From: Winogradskyella schleiferi
GTDB taxonomy: Bacteria; Bacteroidota; Bacteroidia; Flavobacteriales; Flavobacteriaceae
Length of the DNA: 64,000 bases
NCBI RefSeq assembly: GCF_013394655.1
Contig: NZ_CP053351.1
Location: forward strand, 1,890,501 to 1,954,500
Reading direction: 5' to 3'
The notes beneath the pieces are model-generated. The model ran no database searches, was not told the DNA's origin, and was given only the letters and a program-made list of their open reading frames with translations. The stretch's first letter is position 1. Every line of letters begins with the position of its first letter. The position numbers were made by a program, and so were the translations under genes. Positions 9,246 through 16,974 of the stretch are shown one piece after another.

Positions 9246-9419
9246 ATGAAAAAATTAAGTTATTTATTTATCGCCTTATTTAGTTTAAGCCTAATGACCA
9301 CAAGTTGTAGAGAACAAAAATCTACAGGAGATAAAGTTGAAGATGCTGTAGATGATGCAGGAGATGCAATTGAAGATGCTGCAGACGATGTTGAAGATGC
9401 GGTTGACGACAACATGTAA
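9246..9419 (+). CDS. Small acidic lipoprotein
   Basis: 57 residues, encoded just after the MscS gene. It starts MKKLSYLFIALFSLSLMTTSC with a lipobox (TTSC) at Cys21. The mature chain is almost wholly an acidic repeat, DAVDDAGDAIEDAADDVEDAVDD, spaced like an amphipathic helix with Ala/Val on one face and Asp/Glu on the other. It is probably anchored to a membrane, with the acidic helix free. Similar small lipoproteins occur in Bacteroidota with no known function. A terminator follows 25 bases downstream, and an A-rich leader precedes the ATG. Confidence 0.75.
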   Translation: MKKLSYLFIALFSLSLMTTSCREQKSTGDKVEDAVDDAGDAIEDAADDVEDAVDDNM

Positions 9420-9444
9420 GATTATCTAAAATATTAAAAATTAT

Positions 9445-9475
9445 AAGCCATCACTTCGATGGCTTTTTTTTATTT
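9445..9475 (+). terminator. Rho-independent terminator
   Basis: An 8-bp stem (AAGCCATC / GATGGCTT) with a 5-nt loop and a long T run follows the small lipoprotein gene. Confidence 0.85.
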
Positions 9476-9536
9476 TTATAAAAAATACAGCTAACAACAT
9501 TGTAAAGTCTAGAATTAATATTTTACCAAACACCTT

Positions 9537-10214
9537 ATGAGCCACACCATCCCAAAAGAATTACTGACGTTTTTTAAAAAGCTTGAAAAAAATAATGATC
9601 GTGATTGGTTTAACGAACACAAACCCGAATTTAAAGCTATTGAAACAAAAGTAAAAAAAGCCTACAATCATTTGGGTGAATTAATGGGTGTTCACGATCA
9701 AATTGAAAAAATCAAAATATTTAGGATTTACAGGGATGTAAGATTTTCTAAAAACAAATTACCCTATAAAACACATTTTGGAGGTTCTTTTTCTCGAAAA
9801 AAACCAGAGCTAAGAGGTGGTTATTACTTACATATTCAACCTAATAATGAATCGTTTATTGCGACTGGATTTTGGGACCCTAATAAGGATGATCTTTTAC
9901 GTATCAGGAAAGAATTTGAAATGGATGATTCAGAAATACGTGAAATTTTAAAAGATAAAACCTTTAAATCCACTTGGGGAGATTTCACAGGAGATGAGCT
10001 AAAAACAGCACCAAAAAGTTTTGATAAAGAACATCCAGCCATAGATTTAATACGAAGGAAACAATTCATTTTTGTAAAGAAATACACGGACGAAGAAGTT
10101 CTTGCCGATGATTTTCTAGAAGAAGTGAATCAATCATTTAAAAAGATGAGACCCTTTTTTGATTATATGAGCGACGTACTAACTACCAATTTGAATGGCG
10201 AATCTTTATTATAA
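9537..10214 (+). CDS. DUF2461 family protein
   Basis: 225 residues matching the DUF2461/TIGR02453 pattern along its length: an N-terminal FFKKLEKNNDRDWFNEHK segment, then FRIYRDVRFSKNKLPYKTH and a GGYYLHIQP block. The family is widespread and uncharacterised. No signal or membrane segment is seen. Its last six bases overlap the end of the convergent GreA-like gene. Confidence 0.85.
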   Translation: MSHTIPKELLTFFKKLEKNNDRDWFNEHKPEFKAIETKVKKAYNHLGELMGVHDQIEKIKIFRIYRDVRFSKNKLPYKTHFGGSFSRKKPELRGGYYLHIQPNNESFIATGFWDPNKDDLLRIRKEFEMDDSEIREILKDKTFKSTWGDFTGDELKTAPKSFDKEHPAIDLIRRKQFIFVKKYTDEEVLADDFLEEVNQSFKKMRPFFDYMSDVLTTNLNGESLL

Positions 10215-10655
10215 GACCTCTTTAATCAAATAACGCTTATCGTTAAATTGAAATTCGTCGCCTTTTTTACGATGTTTTAAAAGCTGTCCTAATGGAGAAG
10301 CAAGTGAAATAATATAATATTCCGAACCTTCTAATTCCACTTTGCCAATACTTAAGGCAATAAAAAAGGTTATGCTATCCGTTTTCACTAAACTCCCTAA
10401 AACAACCGTTTCAGAGACCAAGTTAGGCCTCACCAATTTTAACTGTTCGCGCATTTTATGGGCATCATTGAGATAGGTCATGTTTTTCTCAAGATCATCC
10501 AATAATTTGGAATTTCCGGAGTCATCTTCCTCATTGCTCACTTTATCATTGTTTTCAATAGATTCCTTTATTAAATCTATTTCATTTTTGTAGCCCAATA
10601 CACGTTTGTCCGCATAGCGTTGGCAGAGTTCTAATAACTGTGTTTTTATTTTCAT
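10209..10655 (-). CDS. GreA/GreB C-terminal domain-like protein
   Basis: 148 residues starting MKIKTQLLELCQRYA; the frame is open further upstream but this Met sits 10 bases after the previous stop. The N-terminal half is a helical, probably coiled segment. The C-terminal half has the FKBP-like fold signature of GreA/GreB (VVLGSLVKTDS, then SLASPLGQLLKHRKKGDEF). It probably binds RNA polymerase near the secondary channel or a related surface. Similar proteins often carry the wrong label '3-oxoacyl-ACP synthase'; no ketosynthase motif exists here. Second gene of a two-gene unit. Confidence 0.75.
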   Translation of the reverse strand: MKIKTQLLELCQRYADKRVLGYKNEIDLIKESIENNDKVSNEEDDSGNSKLLDDLEKNMTYLNDAHKMREQLKLVRPNLVSETVVLGSLVKTDSITFFIALSIGKVELEGSEYYIISLASPLGQLLKHRKKGDEFQFNDKRYLIKEVL

Positions 10656-10665
10656 CGAAAATGGA

Positions 10666-11082
10666 CTAAACCTCCTGAAGAGTTTCAGGTCGTATAAAAA
10701 GCTGAACACTTTGAATTAAACGTTCCTTCACAATATTCATCATTCGTTTATTGAGAGCTGATGAATTTTGAATGTAAAGTTTATATTCTTCAACCGTAAA
10801 CTGACCAATTATCATTCCTTTTAATGAATTTCTGAATTTAATGTCTTTTTGAATAGCATTGGAAATATAGTTGAGCTGATCGTCCATGGACAAATCAAAA
10901 AATACATTTTTGTGCTTCACAATGTAGTTTTCAAAAACAGCGACAAATAAATTGTGTTGCAATTTGATTATAGGTCTTAAAGTTGTATTCTGAAAAGCCT
11001 CTTCTGCACTTATGCCTTCATACACTTTTGCAGATAAAATTTGAGGTCTAATGGATAGTAGGTTATTAAATCTTGAAGCCAT
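10666..11082 (-). CDS. Conserved flavobacterial protein of unknown function
   Basis: 138 residues starting MASRFNNLLSIRP. The start at 11082 is chosen because the 45-residue upstream extension is an unlikely Ile/Asn-rich tail. The conserved core reads TLRPIIKLQHNLFVAVF and ends with FRNSLKGMIIGQFTVEEY and LNKRMMNIVKERL. Databases often label such proteins 'glyoxalase', but I see no glyoxalase metal ligands. It is all-helical, without membrane segments. First gene of an operon with the GreA-like protein (10-base gap), which hints at a transcription-related role. Confidence 0.7.
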   Translation of the reverse strand: MASRFNNLLSIRPQILSAKVYEGISAEEAFQNTTLRPIIKLQHNLFVAVFENYIVKHKNVFFDLSMDDQLNYISNAIQKDIKFRNSLKGMIIGQFTVEEYKLYIQNSSALNKRMMNIVKERLIQSVQLFIRPETLQEV

Positions 11083-11240
11083 AACAATATGATTAAGGTT
11101 TAAATTCGGAATTAAAATTAATGAAATAGCGAGCACTTCAATTTTCTGTGACAATATCTTGTTAACGGTCTTATTAACAATAATGATTTTAAGATTCAAA
11201 AATCGAATGCATTTCAATGCGTATAGTACCTTCTAAATTT

Positions 11241-11248
11241 TATCTTTG
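11241..11248 (+). promoter_or_regulatory. -7 element (TATCTTTG) upstream of SRAP gene
   Basis: TATCTTTG fits TAnnTTTG and lies 65 bases before the SRAP start at 11314. The intervening leader has no obvious structure. Confidence 0.45.
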
Positions 11249-11313
11249 GGTAAATTATTTAAGGTGATGATAAAAAAATGCAAGGTCATCATCGATAGAC
11301 GTTATTCCAATAT

Positions 11314-12078
11314 ATGTGCTACGATATAAAAGCAAGTTATGAGGCTCAACTTAAAAGAGCAAAAAGACGAGGAGATTTAGGAGCGGTTGAAGAAATTATG
11401 GAAAAGTTAATTCCGTTAACAGATCTACCAATTTTTCATATGTCTGGCTTTAATCATCCTGAAATGCTAATCTATACAAATGATACAGATGATTTTCCGA
11501 TGGTTGCAACTTGGGGACTTGTTCCCAATTGGGTTAAGGATGCAAATCAATTAAAATCAATCTGGAACAAAACATTGAACGCGCGAGGAGAAACAATTTT
11601 TGAAAAACCATCGTTTAAAAATTCAGCAAAACATAATAGGTGTTTGATTTATATTGATGGATTTTATGAACATCATCATTTCAATAATAAAACATATCCG
11701 TTTTTTATTCAGCGTAAAGATGAAAATCCAGTGGCTTTGGCAGGTCTTTGGAGCGAATGGAAAAATCCAGAACATGGTGGTGTTACGAATACCTTTTCAA
11801 TTGTAACAACAGAAGGCAATCATTTAATGTCAAAAATTCATAATAATCCAAAATTAAAAGGTCCAAGAATGCCGTTGATTTTATCTGATGATTTAGCCGA
11901 TAAATGGTTAAAACCTTTAGAAAATGATATCGATAAAATTGAAATTCAAAATATGATCACCAGATTGCCTAAAGTAGAATTAAAAGCGCATACCGTAAGC
12001 AAATTGAGAGGGAACGATTATCAAGGCAATGTGGAGGGTATTTCCAAAGAAGTAAACTATGAAGAATTAATTTTTTAA
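11314..12078 (+). CDS. SOS response-associated peptidase (SRAP/HMCES/YedK)
   Basis: 254 residues. SRAP proteins crosslink covalently through Cys2 to abasic sites in single-stranded DNA. Cys2 follows the start Met (MCYDIKAS). The conserved Asn is in LNARGETIFEKPSFK, the Glu in IDGFYEHHHF, and the His in KAHTVSKLRGN. Length and motif order are normal. It is followed 10 bases later by a thioesterase gene, so the two are probably co-transcribed. A second, truncated SRAP remnant lies at 59297. Confidence 0.93.
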   Translation: MCYDIKASYEAQLKRAKRRGDLGAVEEIMEKLIPLTDLPIFHMSGFNHPEMLIYTNDTDDFPMVATWGLVPNWVKDANQLKSIWNKTLNARGETIFEKPSFKNSAKHNRCLIYIDGFYEHHHFNNKTYPFFIQRKDENPVALAGLWSEWKNPEHGGVTNTFSIVTTEGNHLMSKIHNNPKLKGPRMPLILSDDLADKWLKPLENDIDKIEIQNMITRLPKVELKAHTVSKLRGNDYQGNVEGISKEVNYEELIF

Positions 12079-12088
12079 AATTAAAACA

Positions 12089-12484
12089 ATGAGATTCCAT
12101 ACCAGAAAATGGGTAAAACCCGAAGACTTAAATCCAAATGGTACTTTATTTGGCGGTCAACTTTTAGCTTGGATCGATGAAGAAGCAGCGCTTTATACCA
12201 TCATTCAATTTGAAAATTCCAAAATCGTTACCAAATATATATCAGAAATCAATTTTATGAGTTCTGCAGTACAAGGTGATATTGTAGAATTAGGTATAGA
12301 GGTACTTAAATTTGGGAAATCTTCGATTACATTAAAGTGTGAAGCCAGAAATAAAATGACTAGGGAAACCATTTTAACCGTAGAAAATATTGTAATGGTT
12401 AATTTAGGTGCAGATGGAAAACCAGCGCCTCACGGAAAAACGCAAATAGAGTTTGTAAAAGATAGATTAAACGATGCTTATTGA
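12089..12484 (+). CDS. Acyl-CoA thioesterase (hotdog, YciA/ACOT type)
   Basis: 131 residues forming a single hotdog domain. The stretch LNPNGTLFGGQLLAWIDEEAA is the acyl-CoA hydrolase motif, with Asn and Asp as likely catalytic residues, and INFMSSAVQGDIVELG forms the following strand. It should hydrolyse acyl-CoA thioesters in the cytosol. It sits directly behind the SRAP gene and converges on the MscS gene, 12 bases away. Confidence 0.9.
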   Translation: MRFHTRKWVKPEDLNPNGTLFGGQLLAWIDEEAALYTIIQFENSKIVTKYISEINFMSSAVQGDIVELGIEVLKFGKSSITLKCEARNKMTRETILTVENIVMVNLGADGKPAPHGKTQIEFVKDRLNDAY

Positions 12485-12496
12485 ATTGGCTAATAA

Positions 12497-13735
12497 TTAA
12501 CTTTTGTTGCCTAATGCCAATTCGTAAATTTCCAGGTCAAAATACTTCACGGCTGCCAAAACATGGTCAAAAATATCACCAATGATAAACTCGTAATTTT
12601 CCCAACGTTGATCTTTACTAAAACAATAAATTTCCATAGGAATGCCTTGAGGTGTCGGTTCTAATTGACGTACCATTAAAGTCATTTTCTCATTAATGGC
12701 AGAATGTTTTTCAACATAAGTTTGAAGATATTTTCTAAACACTCCAAAGTTCGTCAAATTGATGCCGTTAATCAACATCGATTTGTCAGCACCATGCGCG
12801 ATGTTATATTCAATAATTTCTTTCGATTTAGATTCAATATATGCTGATACCAATTGAATTTTTTTAAGCTTTTCAATGTCTTCTTCAGTCAAGAATTTTA
12901 TAGTTGAAACTTTAATGATGACCGAGCGTTTAATACGTCGTCCGCCAGAAGACTGCATACCTCGCCAGTTTTTAAACGAATCTGAAATTAAGGCATACGT
13001 AGGAATCGTGGTAATGGTCATATCCCAATTCTGAACTTTTACGGTTGCCAAATTAATTTCTATAACATCACCATCGGCACCATATTTTTCAAACGTAATC
13101 CAGTCACCAATACGCACCATGTCATTGATGGAAACTTGAATACTGGCTACAAATCCGAGAATGGTATCCTTAAAAATAAGTATTATAATAGCTGAAGCAG
13201 CTCCTAATGTTGTAGCAAATTTGAAGAATGATATACCTGTTAAAATAGCAATAGCAGAAAACGCACCTACAAGCCAAGCGAATATCATAAAGACTTGAAT
13301 GTAACTGTCTATAGGCTTATCTCTATAGCTCGAAATAGTTTTAAGGTAATCTTTTATTGATTTTAATATACTACGTATAATGCTCAATGTGAGTATAATA
13401 CCAATAACTTTCAAAGTTTTGGCTATAATGGTTTCAGCATATTGAAAATCAGAGAAAATTTGTGGTACAAATTCAATCAGTATAATTAGCGGAACAATAT
13501 GCGCTACATTTCTAGGTAGTTTATTATCAATTAAAATATTATCAAAGTCCGTTTTTGTACGTTTAGCAACGCCTGAAGAAAATCGCCAAAGTAGTCGTTT
13601 TGTCACATAATCTATTGCAAACGCTACTACGATAACCGCTATTAGTAAAACTAGCATATTCAGAAAACTCGCTATATCTTTTGATAAGCCTTTTTCTATG
13701 AGAAAATCGTAAAGAATGTGTTTTATATTAAGCAC
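12497..13735 (-). CDS. MscS-type mechanosensitive channel (YbdG/YnaI-like)
   Basis: 412 residues with about five N-terminal membrane helices, then the MscS core. Its pore helix (ATTLGAASAIIILIFKDTILG) is less Gly-rich than in the 8.2-kb channel. The beta domain reads IGDWITFEKYGADGDVIEIN and the cytosolic domain ends in a short helix (DLEIYELALG). The longer N-terminus and C-terminal extension resemble YbdG-type channels, which have small conductance. Start overlaps the DUF3817 gene end by 8 bases, so the two are translationally coupled. Confidence 0.88.
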   Translation of the reverse strand: MLNIKHILYDFLIEKGLSKDIASFLNMLVLLIAVIVVAFAIDYVTKRLLWRFSSGVAKRTKTDFDNILIDNKLPRNVAHIVPLIILIEFVPQIFSDFQYAETIIAKTLKVIGIILTLSIIRSILKSIKDYLKTISSYRDKPIDSYIQVFMIFAWLVGAFSAIAILTGISFFKFATTLGAASAIIILIFKDTILGFVASIQVSINDMVRIGDWITFEKYGADGDVIEINLATVKVQNWDMTITTIPTYALISDSFKNWRGMQSSGGRRIKRSVIIKVSTIKFLTEEDIEKLKKIQLVSAYIESKSKEIIEYNIAHGADKSMLINGINLTNFGVFRKYLQTYVEKHSAINEKMTLMVRQLEPTPQGIPMEIYCFSKDQRWENYEFIIGDIFDHVLAAVKYFDLEIYELALGNKS

Positions 13736-14024
13736 GTCGGGATTTTGTTAAGTATTTTTTATCAATATAAAATGTGCCAAAAGGAATAACTGAAGCCAGT
13801 AAAACGACCCAAAGTGTTCGCGTTGGCCATTTCATGTCAGAACTTATGAAAATAGCGATAACCACGTAGGCCATAAATAAAATGCCATGTGGCATGCCTA
13901 ACCATCCAACATATGTAGGATCATTATAAAACCATTTTAATGGTGACGCAATAAATAATAATAAAATATACGAAACACCTTCCAATAACGCTATAATCCT
14001 AAAAACAGGTAATAATTTTGGCAT
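13728..14024 (-). CDS. DUF3817 membrane protein
   Basis: 98 residues and three membrane segments. It has the DUF3817 pattern: FRIIALLEGVSYILLLF, then GWLGMPHGILFMAYV and a C-terminal PFGTFYIDKK. The function of the family is unknown; some members lie near MscS channels or transporters. First gene of the pair with the YbdG-like channel. Confidence 0.85.
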   Translation of the reverse strand: MPKLLPVFRIIALLEGVSYILLLFIASPLKWFYNDPTYVGWLGMPHGILFMAYVVIAIFISSDMKWPTRTLWVVLLASVIPFGTFYIDKKYLTKSRRA

Positions 14025-14221
14025 GATCTTAAATTTTCCGCAAAAGTACTTTAGAATTAATGAATAAACGCAGGTTTTAACAGCTTTTAAGAAAAATGTG
14101 GAAACTATAAAAAGATGCCATTTGTGTTATTCAGCATAAAAACATCCCGACTTGGGTTTCTAAAGTAAATAACTTGTTATGATTTGTCGTAGCACCCAAT
14201 CTATTAACCTAAATCTATATT

Positions 14222-14921
14222 ATGAACCTACTTAAAACTACATTGCTAGTTGCAATTATCAGTATTTCAAATTTTTCAATTTCGCAAAACATAACAAATA
14301 AAGACTCAAATTTCGCCATTGGATTTTCTAGTGGCTATAATAGAGGACTCGGGTTTAATTTAAACGTTACGCTCTAAAACCTATAGAATCTTTGCCAATG
14401 CATTTCCGTTTTGGTATAGGTTATACCAATTTAAATCCCGGAAATTCTACAGACGCTAGACGCATTTTTATAAATAATGCTCCAATGGTGTTCCTGAAGA
14501 GAAGGCGAAAGCTTTCGATTACAGATTAGACTTTATGTGGAAAACCGACTTACTTAATTTAGAAGAATCTTATATCGTTTTTGGGCCACGTTATTCTAGT
14601 TTTACTGCTAACTTTAATTATATTGGAGGTAATGAAGATTTTGACGTGACCTCTAAACAATTCGGATTGGGATTGGGTGGGGAAACACTCTTTAAAATTT
14701 CAGAACAGTTTAGGTTAGTCGCAGCTGTTGGACTCGATTATTTCTTTAATAATACTTTAAAAGGTCACGATACCTCATACAGTCCTGACGATGATAATGT
14801 CAATCCTAGAAACGATAACCAGAACAATGATGAGCTATTCACCTACAGTGATGCCAATAAAGCTATAAAACAGCCAAGTCTTATGCCTAGAGTACTGATA
14901 GGTGTTGTTTATCACTTATAA
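14222..14921 (+). pseudogene. Outer-membrane beta-barrel-like protein gene with two frameshifts
   Basis: Three consecutive frames together give one plausible protein of about 230 residues. Frame 1 from 14222 has a signal peptide (MNLLKTTLLVAIISISNFSISQ) and ends at a stop at 14375. Frame 2 continues with KPIESLPMHFRFGIGYTNLN. Frame 3 takes over near 14485 (NGVPEEKAKAFDYRLDF) and runs to 14921, ending PRVLIGVVYHL as a barrel strand would. Both shifts correspond to one lost base (or two gained). Alternating strands with aromatic ends and the terminal LIGVVYHL point to a porin-like fold. Either a decayed gene or two sequencing errors; no paralogue is in the window to decide. Confidence 0.75.
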
Positions 14922-14946
14922 AATTAAATATTTGGCATATATATTG

Positions 14947-14954
14947 TATATTTG
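14947..14954 (+). promoter_or_regulatory. -7 element (TATATTTG) with long leader before cold-shock gene
   Basis: TATATTTG fits the Bacteroidota -7 consensus. If used, the transcript has a leader of about 145 bases before the ATG at 15106, as is common for cold-shock mRNAs. Confidence 0.4.
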
Positions 14955-15105
14955 TAATCAGTTTATTGAAAATATTCTACACAAATAACTTTATCCTTAA
15001 GTTATTTCTCTGGATTTTAATACTATTCATTGTTAAGTTAATTAACTTGTCTGCATTATACATATTTTCAAAAGCACACGCACATATTAATTTTTAAAAC
15101 TACGA

Positions 15106-15564
15106 ATGGCTAAATCACAACAGACTTTTAGTAAAAGTGAAAAAGAAAAAAAACGATTAAAAAAACGAGAAGACAAGCGCAAGAAAATGGAAGCGCGTAA
15201 ACTCGAAAAAGAAGAAAATGGATCAGAGGGGATTCCTATGGCTTATGTTGACCATAATGGAAATCTTACAGATACACCACCAGATCCTTCAATGAAAGTT
15301 AAAGTCAAGGCCAAAAATATTGTTCTTGGTGTTCCTACAAAGGAAGAGTCGGATGAAGATCCGTTTGACCCAATTAGAAATGGAAAAGTATCTTTCTACG
15401 ATAGTTCCAAAGGTTTTGGATTTATTATTGATACCGAAACTAATGAAAAGCATTTTACTCACGTCAGTGGTATCATTGATGAAATTGTCGAAAACGACAA
15501 AGTAACGTTTGAACTTGAAAAAGGACAGCGTGGCATGAATGCTGTTCGCGTTAAAAAAGTATAA
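15106..15564 (+). CDS. Cold-shock-domain protein with Lys-rich N-terminus
   Basis: 152 residues. The first 45 are a highly charged Lys/Glu/Arg segment (SEKEKKRLKKREDKRKK), likely helical and nucleic-acid binding. A linker follows, then a C-terminal cold-shock domain from about residue 90: GKVSFYDSSKGFGFI carries RNP1 and KHFTHVSGI is close to RNP2. It should bind single-stranded RNA or DNA. The separate short cold-shock protein at 29917 has the same domain alone. A terminator follows 25 bases after the stop. Confidence 0.88.
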   Translation: MAKSQQTFSKSEKEKKRLKKREDKRKKMEARKLEKEENGSEGIPMAYVDHNGNLTDTPPDPSMKVKVKAKNIVLGVPTKEESDEDPFDPIRNGKVSFYDSSKGFGFIIDTETNEKHFTHVSGIIDEIVENDKVTFELEKGQRGMNAVRVKKV

Positions 15565-15588
15565 ATAGAATCATTTTAGATACTCATT

Positions 15589-15625
15589 AAAGCCATTATA
15601 GTTTTACTATAGTGGCTTTTTTTAT
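15589..15625 (+). terminator. Rho-independent terminator
   Basis: A 13-bp stem (AAAGCCATTATAG / CTATAGTGGCTTT, one G-T pair) with a 5-nt loop and T run follows the cold-shock gene. Confidence 0.85.
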
Positions 15626-15745
15626 GGGCAATAGTTTGATTCTTAATATGATAATCATTTTATTTTAAAGAATACTTGAGTTTTTAAAACCAAGCTATTA
15701 AAAATGTCGTAGGTAGAGTAACAATTAATTTAAAACTTTAAAACT

Positions 15746-16321
15746 ATGAAAACGAGAAAAATTATTTCAACAATGACATTGGCAGTAGCCTTAATTTTTG
15801 GATCTACAGTAATGGCCCAAAACAAAATGGAAAAAGATACAAAGATGGTTGGCGGTGCAGCAATGTATCCCTCTAAAGATATTGTGTCTAACGCTGTAAA
15901 TTCTAAAGACCATACAACATTGGTAGCTGCTGTAAAAGCTGCAGAATTAGTAGAAACTTTACAAGGAGATGGTCCATTTACGGTATTTGCACCGACAAAT
16001 GCGGCTTTCGATAAATTACCTGAAGGAACTGTGGCAACTTTAGTGAAGCCAGAGAATAAAGAAAAACTTCAAGCTATATTAACTTATCATGTGCTTGCAG
16101 GAAATTTTAGTGGAAAAGATATCATGAAAGCCATAAAAAAAGGTGGTGGTAAAGCGACATTTAAAACTGTAAATGGTGGCATGTTAACCGCAATGATGGA
16201 TGGCAAATCATTAGTACTTGCAGATCATGCAGGTAACAAATCTATGGTAACCATTGCTGATGTTAATCAATCGAATGGTGTTATTCATGTTGTTGATACA
16301 GTGGTATTGCCAGGTATGTAA
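15746..16321 (+). CDS. Secreted fasciclin-domain protein
   Basis: 191 residues. A signal peptide (MKTRKIISTMTLAVALIFG...VMAQ) is followed by one fasciclin/FAS1 domain with the two hallmark boxes: GPFTVFAPTNAAFDKLP (H1) and, near the end, SNGVIHVVDTVVLP (H2). The central YHVLAGNFSG stretch is also typical. Such single-domain proteins are periplasmic or surface-located and thought to mediate adhesion; their ligand is unknown. Monocistronic with its own terminator. Confidence 0.92.
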   Translation: MKTRKIISTMTLAVALIFGSTVMAQNKMEKDTKMVGGAAMYPSKDIVSNAVNSKDHTTLVAAVKAAELVETLQGDGPFTVFAPTNAAFDKLPEGTVATLVKPENKEKLQAILTYHVLAGNFSGKDIMKAIKKGGGKATFKTVNGGMLTAMMDGKSLVLADHAGNKSMVTIADVNQSNGVIHVVDTVVLPGM

Positions 16322-16389
16322 AATATTTAGTTGAGTTAGGATAAAGAATTAGTCCATAATAGTTGATTGGTGTTAATTACTAATTCTTG

Positions 16390-16420
16390 AAAGCACAAGT
16401 TTTTTGACTTGTGCTTTTTT
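16390..16420 (+). terminator. Rho-independent terminator
   Basis: An 11-bp stem (AAAGCACAAGT / ACTTGTGCTTT) with a 6-nt T/G loop and trailing T run follows the fasciclin gene. Confidence 0.85.
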
Positions 16421-16492
16421 TATACCTTTAAAATTTAGAATTTGTTTTTAGCTCATTTAAAAGTTTAAACGAGTTCATAATTTAAATAGCCA

Positions 16493-16972
16493 ATGAATCC
16501 AGAAATAAAGGAGTGTTCCGATAGAAAAGTAGTAGGATTATCTGCAACAATGAAACAAAATGAGCATCATAAAATCCCTGAACTCTGGAAACGTTTTATG
16601 CCTAGAAAAAAAGAAATAAAAAATCTTGTTTCAGAGGAATTAATAGCGCTGCAAATATTTCCTGAGGGTACAAAGGTTGAGATTATTGACGAATATTATA
16701 TTTGGGCTTGTGTTGAAGTTTCAAATTTTGAAACTATTCCTAAAGGTTTAGAAGTTTTCACTATCCCTAATGGTAAGTACGCTGTCTTTTTACATAAAGG
16801 AATGGACGCTTCTGCGACCTACCATAAAATTATGACCGAATGGTTACCAACTTCAGATTTTAAAATAGATAATAGACCACATTTTCAAATGATGGGAAGG
16901 AATTATGAAAATGGAAGTGATGATTCTGAAGAAGAGTTTTATGTGCCCGTAAAGGCCGAATTACATATTTAA
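16493..16972 (+). CDS. GyrI-like / AraC effector-binding domain protein
   Basis: 159 residues forming a single stand-alone GyrI-like (AraC_E_bind) domain: RKVVGLSATMKQNE at the start, a central ACVEVSNFETIPKGLEVFTIPNGKYAVFLHKG block, and WLPTSDFKIDNRPHFQMMG near the end. The fold binds small hydrophobic molecules. No DNA-binding domain is attached, so it may be a ligand-binding or hydrolase-like protein rather than a regulator. It converges on the next gene with a 2-base gap. Confidence 0.8.
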   Translation: MNPEIKECSDRKVVGLSATMKQNEHHKIPELWKRFMPRKKEIKNLVSEELIALQIFPEGTKVEIIDEYYIWACVEVSNFETIPKGLEVFTIPNGKYAVFLHKGMDASATYHKIMTEWLPTSDFKIDNRPHFQMMGRNYENGSDDSEEEFYVPVKAELHI

Positions 16973-16974
16973 AT

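Noticed and set aside
10666..11082. Glyoxalase
   Set aside because: No metal-binding His/Glu pattern of the VOC fold; the protein is helical.
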